A stretch of 5,186 nucleotides of DNA from Porticoccaceae bacterium (lineage in GTDB: Bacteria > Pseudomonadota > Gammaproteobacteria > Pseudomonadales > Porticoccaceae): assembly GCA_019090225.1 (NCBI GenBank), contig JAHRWI010000155.1, forward strand, positions 1-5,186. The letters are read 5' to 3'. Below, in pieces: positions 1-5,186 of this stretch (within the stretch, counting starts at the first letter, position 1; every line of letters starts with the position of its first letter). The notes under the pieces are model-generated. The model ran no database searches and was not told the origin of the DNA. It was given only the letters and a program-made list of their open reading frames with translations. The position numbers and the translations under genes were made by a program.

Positions 1-462
1 CCACATATTCTGATCGAGGCGCGACAGTCAGACCGCGCACCCTTTGGCACTGGCCCCGCTATCCGTCGCCTAATTGACGAGGAAAGCCTGTATCAAGCCG
101 ATATTTTTTATCACCCTCAGGTGTTTAAGCATCTCGGACAATGGCTCGAAGCGATGCCCAATACCTGGCAGCAGGCGCTCATAGATCAAGCATTATCAAG
201 GCCAGTCATACAAGCCCTGCAAAATCTCGGCATCGACAAAGCCATCAAAGCCAGCAGAAGTATCAGCAAGACCCAGGACACTTACATAAAGCACATGCAC
301 ACCTGGTTCGATGGTTTTAGAACCTTGCGGTTTATTCATTTATTGCGTGAAACGGGATTACACAATCTAACGTGGGCAGAGCTCAATCTTATCGACGACC
401 AAAGCACAAGACACTCCACATCCACATTAGCATCGTCCGCAACAACGATAGATCTCCCTTGA
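1..462 (+). CDS. C-terminal part of an unidentified protein, possibly glycosyltransferase-like
   Basis: The frame is open from the first base of the window and ends with TGA at 460-462, giving 153 residues. A GTG at 121 is an internal Val codon rather than a likely start, because the frame stays protein-like upstream of it (for example EARQSDRAPFGTGPAIRRL at about residues 6-24). That stretch, followed by a Tyr/Trp-rich part and a late RTLRFIHLLRETG segment (about residues 116-128), reminds me of C-terminal ends of family 2 type glycosyltransferases, but this is recollection and not proof. The last 20 or so residues are Ser/Thr-rich and look like a disordered tail. No signal peptide or membrane segment can be seen in the part present. 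The gene is convergent with the dioxygenase gene, with 313 bases between the two stop codons. Coding is well supported; the function is not. Confidence 0.6.
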   Translation, partial: PHILIEARQSDRAPFGTGPAIRRLIDEESLYQADIFYHPQVFKHLGQWLEAMPNTWQQALIDQALSRPVIQALQNLGIDKAIKASRSISKTQDTYIKHMHTWFDGFRTLRFIHLLRETGLHNLTWAELNLIDDQSTRHSTSTLASSATTIDLP

Positions 463-475
463 TACCAAATAAACC

Positions 476-498
476 ACTCCGCCCCAAACGGGTGGGGT
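476..498 (+). terminator. Weak candidate terminator hairpin
   Basis: ACTCCGCCC (476-484) pairs with GGGTGGGGT (490-498) around the loop CAAAC. The stem has 9 pairs including two G-T wobbles. It starts 14 bases after the stop codon of the plus-strand gene, which is a fitting place for a terminator. It is followed by ATTAAAAT rather than a real T run, so it is weak as an intrinsic terminator. The wobbles become mismatches on the minus strand, so it should act mainly for the plus-strand gene, if at all. Confidence 0.28.
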
Positions 499-531
499 AT
501 TAAAATGCATTCACCCGCTCCGCATCGCGAA

Positions 532-562
532 ATATTTTTTCACCGCAAGCGGCGGGGAATAT
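532..562. repeat. Imperfect GC-core hairpin, possible degenerate intergenic repeat
   Basis: ATATTTTTTCACCGC (532-546) folds onto GCGGCGGGGAATAT (549-562). The CCGC/GCGG core is extended by T-G and T-A pairs with one mismatch and one bulge. There is no T run outside the stem on either strand, so it is not a convincing terminator. Read on the minus strand, this hairpin (TATTCCCCGCCGCTTGCGG) and the one at 476-498 (AATACCCCACCCGTTTGGGG) share a similar outline, which suggests two units of a degenerate palindromic repeat. Confidence 0.28.
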
Positions 563-775
563 AACCCTCAAAGATTTAATGCACCCACCACTAATGGTTT
601 TTGTCCGGCTGTGGTCAGCAATATGATTGAGAAGGCTAGCATTAACAGCGTGTCTTTGAACGGCCTGGACTTTCTTATCCTCATCCAATGGTCGAGCTGA
701 TAATGCGGATGATTGGTTTGGTTGCCCTTCTCCTGCAAAGTTTCTCATTAAGCACAGCCTAAATAAGTGCGAGGT

Positions 776-1612
776 CTAAACAGGCACGCTACCTTTCAAA
801 GAAACTCGATGCAGCAAGCGACGATAGCCATGGTAGTCATTAATGGGGTAATGATGGCTGGAGCGATTATCCCAGATAACAACCGCACCTGGACTCCAGC
901 GAAAACGACACTGAAACTCTGGCTTACGTGCATGCATATACAGCATGTTCAACAGAGGTTCACTATCCTCCTCAGTCCAGCCTTCAAAACAGAGCGTATG
1001 AGCCTCATTAACGTAAAGCGTGCGCTCGCCAGATTCAGGGTGGGTTCGAATAACTGGGTGGACGTTAGTAAACTCTTCAGGCGCTGAACTATCCCCACTG
1101 TCAGCAATGCGATTGACGCGTGTTTTAGACACCGCAGCTTTGGATGAAGTGTTAATTGCTTTCAGATCATCAACCGTATCTTTCACACCCTGAGGCAATG
1201 TTTCATAGGCCTTACCCATGTTACAAAATATAGTATCTCCACCAAGCGGTGGCAACTCAAGGGCGTAAAGGCTAGCACCCCCAGCAGGGGTTTCCAGGTA
1301 GGTGGTATCCGAATGCCAAATACCGCCGAAGTTAATGGTTTCTTCGGGTAATTTGAGTACTGGGGCAACCAGAGGATTACCTTCTATACCCTTTAAAAAA
1401 GGGTATTTATCCACTTCGCCAAACTGCCGGGTAAACGCCACTTGTTGATCCGGTGTTAAGCTTTGATCACGAAAAAATAGTACTTTGCGTTCGAGCCACA
1501 ATTTCCGCAGCACCTCCAGAGTATCGGGCGCGATGGCTTTGGACAGATCCAGCCCGCTGATTTCTGAACCAACAAAGGGTGCGAGGTGATCAACTTCAAA
1601 ATGCGTATTCAT
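776..1612 (-). CDS. TauD/TfdA family Fe(II)/2-oxoglutarate-dependent dioxygenase
   Basis: The product has 278 residues, about the length of E. coli TauD (283), and aligns with it end to end as I recall that sequence. This family uses Fe(II), O2 and 2-oxoglutarate to hydroxylate a substrate, often next to a sulfonate, sulfate, carboxylate or ether group, and releases succinate and CO2. The iron-binding triad is visible: H100 and D102 in WHSD, and H254 in WDNRSSHHY. T127 in GGDT and R265 match the TauD residues that bind 2-oxoglutarate (T126, R266). R269 in LLHR matches TauD R270, which binds the sulfonate. Y70 in FGEVDKYP stands where TauD has the taurine-contacting H70, so taurine is an unlikely substrate. 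The protein should be cytoplasmic, with no signal peptide. It starts with ATG 8 bases after a strong AGGAAGG and ends with TAG. It is the second gene of a unit with the dehydrogenase. The family is secure; the substrate is unknown. Confidence 0.93.
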   Translation of the reverse strand: MNTHFEVDHLAPFVGSEISGLDLSKAIAPDTLEVLRKLWLERKVLFFRDQSLTPDQQVAFTRQFGEVDKYPFLKGIEGNPLVAPVLKLPEETINFGGIWHSDTTYLETPAGGASLYALELPPLGGDTIFCNMGKAYETLPQGVKDTVDDLKAINTSSKAAVSKTRVNRIADSGDSSAPEEFTNVHPVIRTHPESGERTLYVNEAHTLCFEGWTEEDSEPLLNMLYMHARKPEFQCRFRWSPGAVVIWDNRSSHHYPINDYHGYRRLLHRVSLKGSVPV

Positions 1613-1620
1613 GTTTAATA

Positions 1621-1627
1621 CCTTCCT
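1621..1627 (-). promoter_or_regulatory. Ribosome binding site of the dioxygenase gene, overlapping the upstream stop codon
   Basis: On the minus strand AGGAAGG lies 8 bases before the ATG at 1612. Its first bases overlap the TAG stop codon (1628-1626) of the dehydrogenase gene. Ribosomes finishing the first gene would therefore stop on top of the initiation site of the second, which suggests translational coupling and supports the chosen start. Confidence 0.8.
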
Positions 1628-2732
1628 AGGTGCTGCCCAGAGACAGTAGTTTTTCTACCACCTTGTCACCAAATACCTGGGTACTGATAATTTCGGCTGT
1701 ACTGCCCACGGGGGCGAGATCAGACGTCGCGTAGCCATCACCAAACACGCCCTGCATAGCGGCCCAGACATTATTGGCTTCCTCGACCATGCCAAAGCTG
1801 TGTTCCAGCATCATCGCCACTGAGCCAATCATGGAATAAGGGTTGGCAATATTTTGCCCGGCAATATCAGGCGCAGAACCGTGGGAAGGCTCGTAGTAGG
1901 CCTTACCATCACCAACGCAGGCAGAAGGCATCAGGCCAAGCGAACCCAGCAGACCACCGCATTGGTCGCTGAGAATATCGCCAAACATATTCTCCATGAC
2001 CATCACGTCGAACTGGCAGGGGTTCAGGCACAGATGGGTTGCCGCGGCATCCACCAACATGTGTACTACCTCTACAGTGGGATAATCCTGGCGGACTTCT
2101 TCCAGCACCTCATTCCACAGCACGCTGGATTTCAATACGTTGCTCTTGTGAATATTGTGCAGCACTTGTTTGCGCTTGGCAGCGAGATCAAAGGCCACCT
2201 TCAGCACCTGTCGAATCTGCACCTCATCATAGCGAAGAGATTCATCCACATAACGAAGATTATTGTCATCGACACCGACGGTTTTCTCGCCGAAATAAAG
2301 CCCGCCAACCAGCTCACGAATCAAAATTATGTCGAGACCTGCACCGATAATCTCGGGCTTTAAGGGTGAAAAATGCGCCAGCGCTTTAGGCAGCGATATG
2401 GGCCGCAGATTTGCATAGGTATTGTAGCGAGCCCGCAGTGGCAACACCGCGCCGCGCTCAGGCTGAAGGTCGACCGGGATTTTCAGGGCTTCTTCGTGGG
2501 CCAGCCCCACTGGGCCTTTGAGGATCGCATCGGCACTATCGCAAATCGCCTGGGTCTGCTCCGGAAACGGGTGGCCGTGGTCAAAATAGGCACCGGCGCC
2601 AAAAGGTGCCTCAGTGAGGTCGAAGGAAACCTGGCTTCGGCCTTCTATCACCGCGAGCACCTTTAGTGCTTCACACATTATTTCAGGACCGATACCGTCC
2701 CCTTCGAGAATTGCAACTTTATAAGTGGTCAT
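1626..2732 (-). CDS. Isocitrate/isopropylmalate family NAD-dependent beta-decarboxylating dehydrogenase (LeuB-like)
   Basis: The product has 368 residues, the usual length for LeuB (about 360). The family oxidises a 2-hydroxy acid carrying a 3-carboxylate and decarboxylates it, using Mg2+ and NAD(P)+. Visible features: GDGIGPE near the N-terminus (11-17), PERGAVLPLR (91-100) with substrate Arg R100, R110 in NLRP, R139 and Y146 in RELVGGLYFG, catalytic K196, metal-binding D228, D252 and D256 in GDILSD, and HGSAPDIAG (284-292), where D289 indicates NAD+ rather than NADP+. The hydrophobic AVL after PERG resembles the LeuB substrate pocket (ALL in E. coli). Two signatures differ from typical LeuB: GPVGLAH (73-79) replaces the usual GGPKW-type stretch, and HKSN (195-198) replaces DKAN. 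There are no leuA, leuC or leuD genes beside it. It may be a paralogue acting on another 2-hydroxy diacid, so I give no gene symbol. The start is fixed by GDGIGPE; only a weak GGA lies upstream. Confidence 0.9.
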   Translation of the reverse strand: MTTYKVAILEGDGIGPEIMCEALKVLAVIEGRSQVSFDLTEAPFGAGAYFDHGHPFPEQTQAICDSADAILKGPVGLAHEEALKIPVDLQPERGAVLPLRARYNTYANLRPISLPKALAHFSPLKPEIIGAGLDIILIRELVGGLYFGEKTVGVDDNNLRYVDESLRYDEVQIRQVLKVAFDLAAKRKQVLHNIHKSNVLKSSVLWNEVLEEVRQDYPTVEVVHMLVDAAATHLCLNPCQFDVMVMENMFGDILSDQCGGLLGSLGLMPSACVGDGKAYYEPSHGSAPDIAGQNIANPYSMIGSVAMMLEHSFGMVEEANNVWAAMQGVFGDGYATSDLAPVGSTAEIISTQVFGDKVVEKLLSLGST

Positions 2733-2792
2733 AAAAGCTTGTCATCCAAATAACTAGTCATAACATTTCGTAAACATTCATTGAGGCCCCGC

Positions 2793-2822
2793 ATTGTAGC
2801 CAAGCCACTCACAGATGCACAA
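2793..2822 (-). promoter_or_regulatory. Candidate sigma-70 promoter for the dehydrogenase-dioxygenase unit
   Basis: On the minus strand TACAAT (2798-2793) matches the -10 consensus at 5 of 6 positions. TTGTGC (2822-2817) lies 18 bases upstream as a poor -35 (3 of 6). The start of transcription would be near 2786, about 54 bases before the ATG. The position between the terminator and the first gene is sensible, but the weak -35 means it may need an activator or may not be the real promoter. Confidence 0.33.
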
Positions 2823-2886
2823 CGGCAGTCTGGAGCAGACCCAATGAGGGCTGACACAGGTCAATATTACAAGTAAAACAGCCAAC

Positions 2887-2924
2887 AAAAAGGGCCGATG
2901 AATATAAAGTCATCGGCCCTTTTT
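2887..2924 (-). terminator. Strong rho-independent terminator, symmetric
   Basis: A perfect 15-bp inverted repeat pairs 2887-2901 (AAAAAGGGCCGATGA) with 2910-2924 (TCATCGGCCCTTTTT) around an 8-base loop. The GC-rich core is flanked by A and T runs, so transcripts from either strand end in a U run. It lies 30 bases past the stop codon of the monooxygenase gene, so its main role should be to end that transcript. It separates the monooxygenase from the dehydrogenase-dioxygenase pair. Confidence 0.93.
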
Positions 2925-2954
2925 ACCTAAGCAGGGTTAGCTAAACATCTATTC

Positions 2955-4733
2955 TCACTTAGCGATCAAGATATCTCCCATGTGTTCTTTCTTCTCATCG
3001 ATGAGTTCAATATAACGTTTAAAGCCCCCGTTATAGGTACCATCCTGACGACGATTCTCTTCACCTTCAAAGTTATAGTAACCCGGCGTACAATCCTTAT
3101 TACGATCAGTTTTACCGCGATGGTTAATCACCTCCTGTACCCACCAATCTTCAATTTCCGGCGTGATATCGATGGATTGGCAATTATTCTTGAGAGCATA
3201 GTCAATGCAGGATGCGATATAGCCGCCCTGCACAGTCAATACGTCGGTAATATTGAACTGAAACGAAGCCTGATAACCGGCCATAATAAACATATTGGGG
3301 TAATCGTGGGACTGCACACCAAACAAGGTGCGGATACCATCTTTATATTTATCGTTAATTTCAAGACCATTCTGACCGACGATTGAATTGTAGATACCGG
3401 TCTTCTGAACCTCAAAACCGGTCGCGTAGATGATTAAGTCTACTTCGTACTCCTTGCCATCAAATACCGGCCCTTTCTCAGTAATCTCGCTAACGCCCTG
3501 ACCGTGAGTATCAACCAGATGCACATTGGGTCGATTGAAAGTAGGTAGGTATTCGTCATGGAAGCAGGGTCGCTTACACATAAACATATACCAGGGTTTC
3601 AACGCGTCGGCCGTGGCTTTGTCAGTGACGATTTCACCAATGCGATCATGAATCCACATCATGTAATCGATGTTGGCGTTTTCCTGTTTGCGTATCTTCT
3701 CCTCATTCGACAGCTTATCTCGCTCGGCCTTTTGCTTTTCGGTCAAGCGCGGACCATCAATGGTGCGCTGACGCCGCTTGGCTTGCCAACCTGGCCGCAA
3801 TTTCCGCGCCCAGTTGGGATCGGTGGGCCAGTCGTTGCGGATATCAATAGACGATGGTGTACGCTGGAATACATACAATTCTTTAGCATTTTCCCCGAGG
3901 CCCGGTACAGCCTGCACCGCAGTTGCGCCTGTGCCGATAATGGCTACGCGTTTATCGGCTAGCTTAGAGAGGTCATCACCACAATATTCATAATCCCAAC
4001 GCGAGGTATGGAAAGAGTGCCCCTTAAAACGTTCGACACCATCGATTTTTGCCAGCTTGGGCTTGGACATGGGACCATTGGCACAGATAACAAACTTGGC
4101 TTTCATATGATCGCCGCGGTCGGTCTTCACGTGCCATAGTTTTTCTTCTTCATTCCAGACAGTGGAAGTGACAGTGGTCTGGAATACGGCCAGATCATAA
4201 AGATCATATTTTTTGGCAATCGCCTGGCAATGCTCATAAATCTCGGGTGCCTTGGCATAACGATCCTTGGGAACATAGTCCATTTCGTCAAGCAGAGGCA
4301 GGTAATCGTAGGAAACGACATCACAGGCAGCACCCGGATAGCGGTTCCAGTACCAGGTGCCACCGACATCGGCACCGCGCTCGACAATGCGAATGCTTTT
4401 AACGCCGATGTCCCGCAGTTGCGGCGTAGTCAGCAGCGCCGAGAAACCACCGCCGATAAACAATACTTCAACAGTATCAGTCAGCGCATCACGGGGTTTG
4501 ACATCGCGATTATAGGTATCTTTCCCGAAGTGCTCCAAACTCCCTTCGAGGTTAGAATTAAATTGTCCGGTACCCTCGGGCCGAAAGTTCAAACGTAAAT
4601 CCCGCTCCTCGGCAAATTTCTTCTTTATCTCATCATAATAGGATTGCGGCTTACTATCGTCTCCGGCGACGGGGTCGAAGGAACTGAGTTGGGCCACGCC
4701 ATCCTTCCCTGCAGTTTGTTTTGATTTAGCCAT
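2955..4733 (-). CDS. Baeyer-Villiger flavin-containing monooxygenase
   Basis: The product has 592 residues. Type I Baeyer-Villiger monooxygenases use FAD, NADPH and O2 to insert an oxygen beside a carbonyl, turning ketones into esters or lactones. The first Rossmann motif is GGGFSA (94-99), with the FAD-site signature GGTWYWNRYPGAACD at 124-138. The family fingerprint FKGHSFHTSRWD (236-247) fits FxGxxxHxxxW(P/D). The NADPH-binding GTGATA is at 267-272, and the late flavoprotein ATG motif is at 437-439 (IIYATGFE). About 85 residues precede the first Rossmann motif, including a charged segment with RLNFRPEGTGQF (47-58). That extension and the total length resemble the cyclopentadecanone/large-ketone branch more than the roughly 540-residue cyclohexanone type; this is inference. 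No signal peptide or membrane segment is seen, so it is cytoplasmic. The ATG is 9 bases after AGAGGT. It is followed by a strong terminator and appears monocistronic. The frame is intact. The natural substrate is unknown. Confidence 0.95.
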   Translation of the reverse strand: MAKSKQTAGKDGVAQLSSFDPVAGDDSKPQSYYDEIKKKFAEERDLRLNFRPEGTGQFNSNLEGSLEHFGKDTYNRDVKPRDALTDTVEVLFIGGGFSALLTTPQLRDIGVKSIRIVERGADVGGTWYWNRYPGAACDVVSYDYLPLLDEMDYVPKDRYAKAPEIYEHCQAIAKKYDLYDLAVFQTTVTSTVWNEEEKLWHVKTDRGDHMKAKFVICANGPMSKPKLAKIDGVERFKGHSFHTSRWDYEYCGDDLSKLADKRVAIIGTGATAVQAVPGLGENAKELYVFQRTPSSIDIRNDWPTDPNWARKLRPGWQAKRRQRTIDGPRLTEKQKAERDKLSNEEKIRKQENANIDYMMWIHDRIGEIVTDKATADALKPWYMFMCKRPCFHDEYLPTFNRPNVHLVDTHGQGVSEITEKGPVFDGKEYEVDLIIYATGFEVQKTGIYNSIVGQNGLEINDKYKDGIRTLFGVQSHDYPNMFIMAGYQASFQFNITDVLTVQGGYIASCIDYALKNNCQSIDITPEIEDWWVQEVINHRGKTDRNKDCTPGYYNFEGEENRRQDGTYNGGFKRYIELIDEKKEHMGDILIAK

Positions 4734-4742
4734 TTCAAAGCT

Positions 4743-4748
4743 ACCTCT
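4743..4748 (-). promoter_or_regulatory. Ribosome binding site of the monooxygenase gene
   Basis: AGAGGT on the minus strand lies 9 bases before the ATG at 4733. It supports this start over later internal Met codons, such as the one just before the region of the fingerprint motif. Confidence 0.7.
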
Positions 4749-4813
4749 AGGTTGTTAGTGAACTGGTTGATACGCTGGGCCTGGAAACACCCACTGCCAA
4801 ATGCGCTGGTTTA

Positions 4814-4842
4814 ATAATTGAACTCGCAAGTATGAAGGTCAA
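4814..4842 (-). promoter_or_regulatory. Candidate promoter of the monooxygenase gene
   Basis: On the minus strand TTGACC (4842-4837, 5 of 6 to the -35 consensus) is followed after 17 bases by AATTAT (4819-4814, 4 of 6 to the -10). Transcription would begin near 4807, giving a leader of about 74 bases. The -35 itself reads as a TTGAC half-site like those of the palindrome just upstream, so a regulator bound there could touch or overlap RNA polymerase. This is a consensus reading only. Confidence 0.35.
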
Positions 4843-4844
4843 GG

Positions 4845-4860
4845 TGTTGACGGGTCAACA
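4845..4860. promoter_or_regulatory. Perfect 7-2-7 palindrome, candidate operator
   Basis: TGTTGAC and GTCAACA flank a GG spacer with no mismatch. The palindrome ends two bases upstream of the candidate -35 of the monooxygenase gene, centred near -45. A further GGTCAA (4837-4842) repeats the one at 4853-4858 exactly 16 bases away, giving three GTCAA/TTGAC half-sites in 22 bases. This is typical of a site for a dimeric helix-turn-helix regulator. No regulator gene is in the window, so the protein family is unknown. Confidence 0.5.
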
Positions 4861-5043
4861 GTAATCTCATTAACCACACCAAGACCAGACACCACCTTGC
4901 GCGCGCTTGGTATTACTCCTAAGCATATAAATTATGGGCATACCAACAATTACTTTGACACCCCCATATTTGCTTTTCCGCCGATTAAAACCGGCTCTTC
5001 CACTGTGCGACGCTAAGTTAGCATTCAGTATCAAAAACCAATG

Positions 5044-5057
5044 TTGATCCTGATCAA
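5044..5057. promoter_or_regulatory. FNR/ANR-type box
   Basis: TTGATCCTGATCAA matches the FNR/ANR/DNR consensus TTGAT-N4-ATCAA at all ten defined positions and is a 6-2-6 palindrome. Such sites are bound by oxygen- or NO-responsive regulators of the CRP/FNR superfamily. It lies about 310 bases upstream of the monooxygenase start, too far for classic activation from the candidate promoter at 4814-4842. It may serve a nearer promoter or a gene beyond the right edge. A chance match is possible. Confidence 0.45.
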
Positions 5058-5097
5058 AGCACTGCCATCTTGGCCTTGTCTGTATCAAGAAGGATCA

Positions 5098-5186
5098 CTA
5101 TTCTCTCCAGGCTTCCAAATACGCTTTTCCATCGCCCCCAGTTTTTGCGGTTATGGCTAAGGCATTACAACAACACACTATTAAGG
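5098..5186 (-). CDS. Possible C-terminal end of a gene entering from the right edge
   Basis: On the minus strand a frame is open from the right edge to TAG at 5100-5098, giving 28 residues. The end, TAKTGGDGKAYLEAWRE, looks protein-like, but the preceding three consecutive Cys codons and several rare-type codons (ATA, AGA) are unusual. I do not recognise the family. If real, it would be a same-strand gene upstream of the monooxygenase, with about 360 bases between them. It competes with a plus-strand alternative over the same bases. Confidence 0.22.
   Translation of the reverse strand, partial: LIVCCCNALAITAKTGGDGKAYLEAWRE
5153..5186 (+). CDS. Possible N-terminal start of a divergent gene
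   Basis: ATG at 5153 opens a plus-strand frame, MAKALQQHTIK, that runs off the window edge. The residues look like a plausible cytoplasmic N-terminus, and a divergent gene would explain the long upstream region with a palindromic FNR-type box about 95 bases before it. No Shine-Dalgarno sequence is visible (only GCGG just upstream), and the frame is already open from 5054. Eleven codons are too few to identify anything. Confidence 0.22.
   Translation, partial: MAKALQQHTIK

Larger units (their letters stand above)
463..775. other. Intergenic region between convergent genes
   Basis: These 313 bases separate two convergent stop codons. An 82-codon frame on the minus strand (500-748) has no Shine-Dalgarno sequence and a composition that reads like translated repeat DNA, so I do not call it a gene. 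The left third contains two GC-rich hairpins, listed separately. The rest, about 563-775, shows no gene, no RNA gene and no clear T-tailed terminator for the dioxygenase gene. Confidence 0.5.
4734..5186. other. Long upstream region of the monooxygenase gene
   Basis: About 450 bases hold no convincing complete gene. A 72-codon frame on the minus strand (4870-5088) would need a TTG start without a Shine-Dalgarno sequence and has no recognisable features. The region contains the candidate promoter, the GTTGAC palindrome and the FNR-type box listed separately. It also holds a widely spaced inverted repeat TTGGTAT (4907-4913) / ATACCAA (4940-4946) around an AT-rich middle, and weak coding possibilities after about 5098. 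Confidence 0.5.

Noticed and set aside
500..748. 82-codon minus-strand frame between the convergent genes
   Set aside because: No Shine-Dalgarno sequence, no recognisable domain, and it runs through the hairpin repeats; it reads like translated intergenic DNA.
767..1087. Plus-strand frame opposite the dioxygenase gene
   Set aside because: It is antisense to a gene with intact catalytic motifs and has no features of its own.
1854..2363. 169-codon plus-strand frame opposite the dehydrogenase
   Set aside because: It is a shadow of the LeuB-like gene, whose whole set of active-site residues is on the other strand.
776..4733. All three minus-strand genes as one operon
   Set aside because: A 15-bp perfect-stem terminator with a U run lies between the monooxygenase and the dehydrogenase.
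4785..4805. Possible sigma-54 promoter (TGGCAGTGGGTGTTTCC on the minus strand)
   Set aside because: The GG of the -24 element is present, but no GC falls at the required 10-base interval.
4900..4907. Alternating GCGCGCGC tract
   Set aside because: Too short to claim a Z-DNA or regulatory role.
4907..4946. Inverted repeat TTGGTAT / ATACCAA
   Set aside because: Only 7 pairs with a 26-base spacer and no extension or T run; it could easily arise by chance. It is mentioned only within the intergenic entry.
4870..5088. 72-codon minus-strand frame upstream of the monooxygenase
   Set aside because: It requires a TTG start without a ribosome binding site, has a biased random-like composition, and overlaps the FNR-type box.

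Overview
The window looks like chromosomal DNA of a heterotrophic proteobacterium, most likely a marine or environmental Gammaproteobacterium. This is inferred from the balanced base composition, the E. coli-like layout of the proteins, the Shine-Dalgarno sequences and an intrinsic terminator. No rRNA, tRNA, CRISPR array, transposase or integrase is visible.

Layout from left to right. (1) Positions 1-462, plus strand: the C-terminal end of a protein that starts outside the window. I cannot identify it firmly. (2) 463-775: non-coding DNA with two GC-rich imperfect hairpins, possibly a degenerate intergenic repeat. (3) 776-2732, minus strand: a tight two-gene unit. The promoter-proximal gene (1626-2732) encodes an NAD-type beta-decarboxylating dehydrogenase of the isocitrate/isopropylmalate family. 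The second gene (776-1612) encodes a TauD/TfdA-type Fe(II)/2-oxoglutarate dioxygenase, and its ribosome binding site overlaps the stop codon of the first. (4) 2733-2954: a probable promoter for that pair and a strong hairpin terminator (2887-2924) for the gene upstream. (5) 2955-4733, minus strand: a complete 592-residue Baeyer-Villiger flavin monooxygenase. (6) 4734-5186: a long intergenic region with a perfect 7-2-7 palindrome next to a candidate promoter, a perfect FNR/ANR-type box, and two weak, mutually exclusive coding possibilities at the right edge.

All three complete genes are read leftward. The terminator indicates that the monooxygenase and the dehydrogenase-dioxygenase pair are separate transcription units. 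Together they suggest peripheral oxidative metabolism: the monooxygenase would convert a ketone to an ester or lactone, and the pair would oxidise or decarboxylate a hydroxy-acid-type substrate. No shared pathway can be proved from the sequence. I found no clear evidence for an entirely new kind of biological system. The most interesting points are the unusual dehydrogenase-dioxygenase pairing, the substrate-site substitutions in both enzymes, and the two palindromic operator candidates upstream of the monooxygenase.
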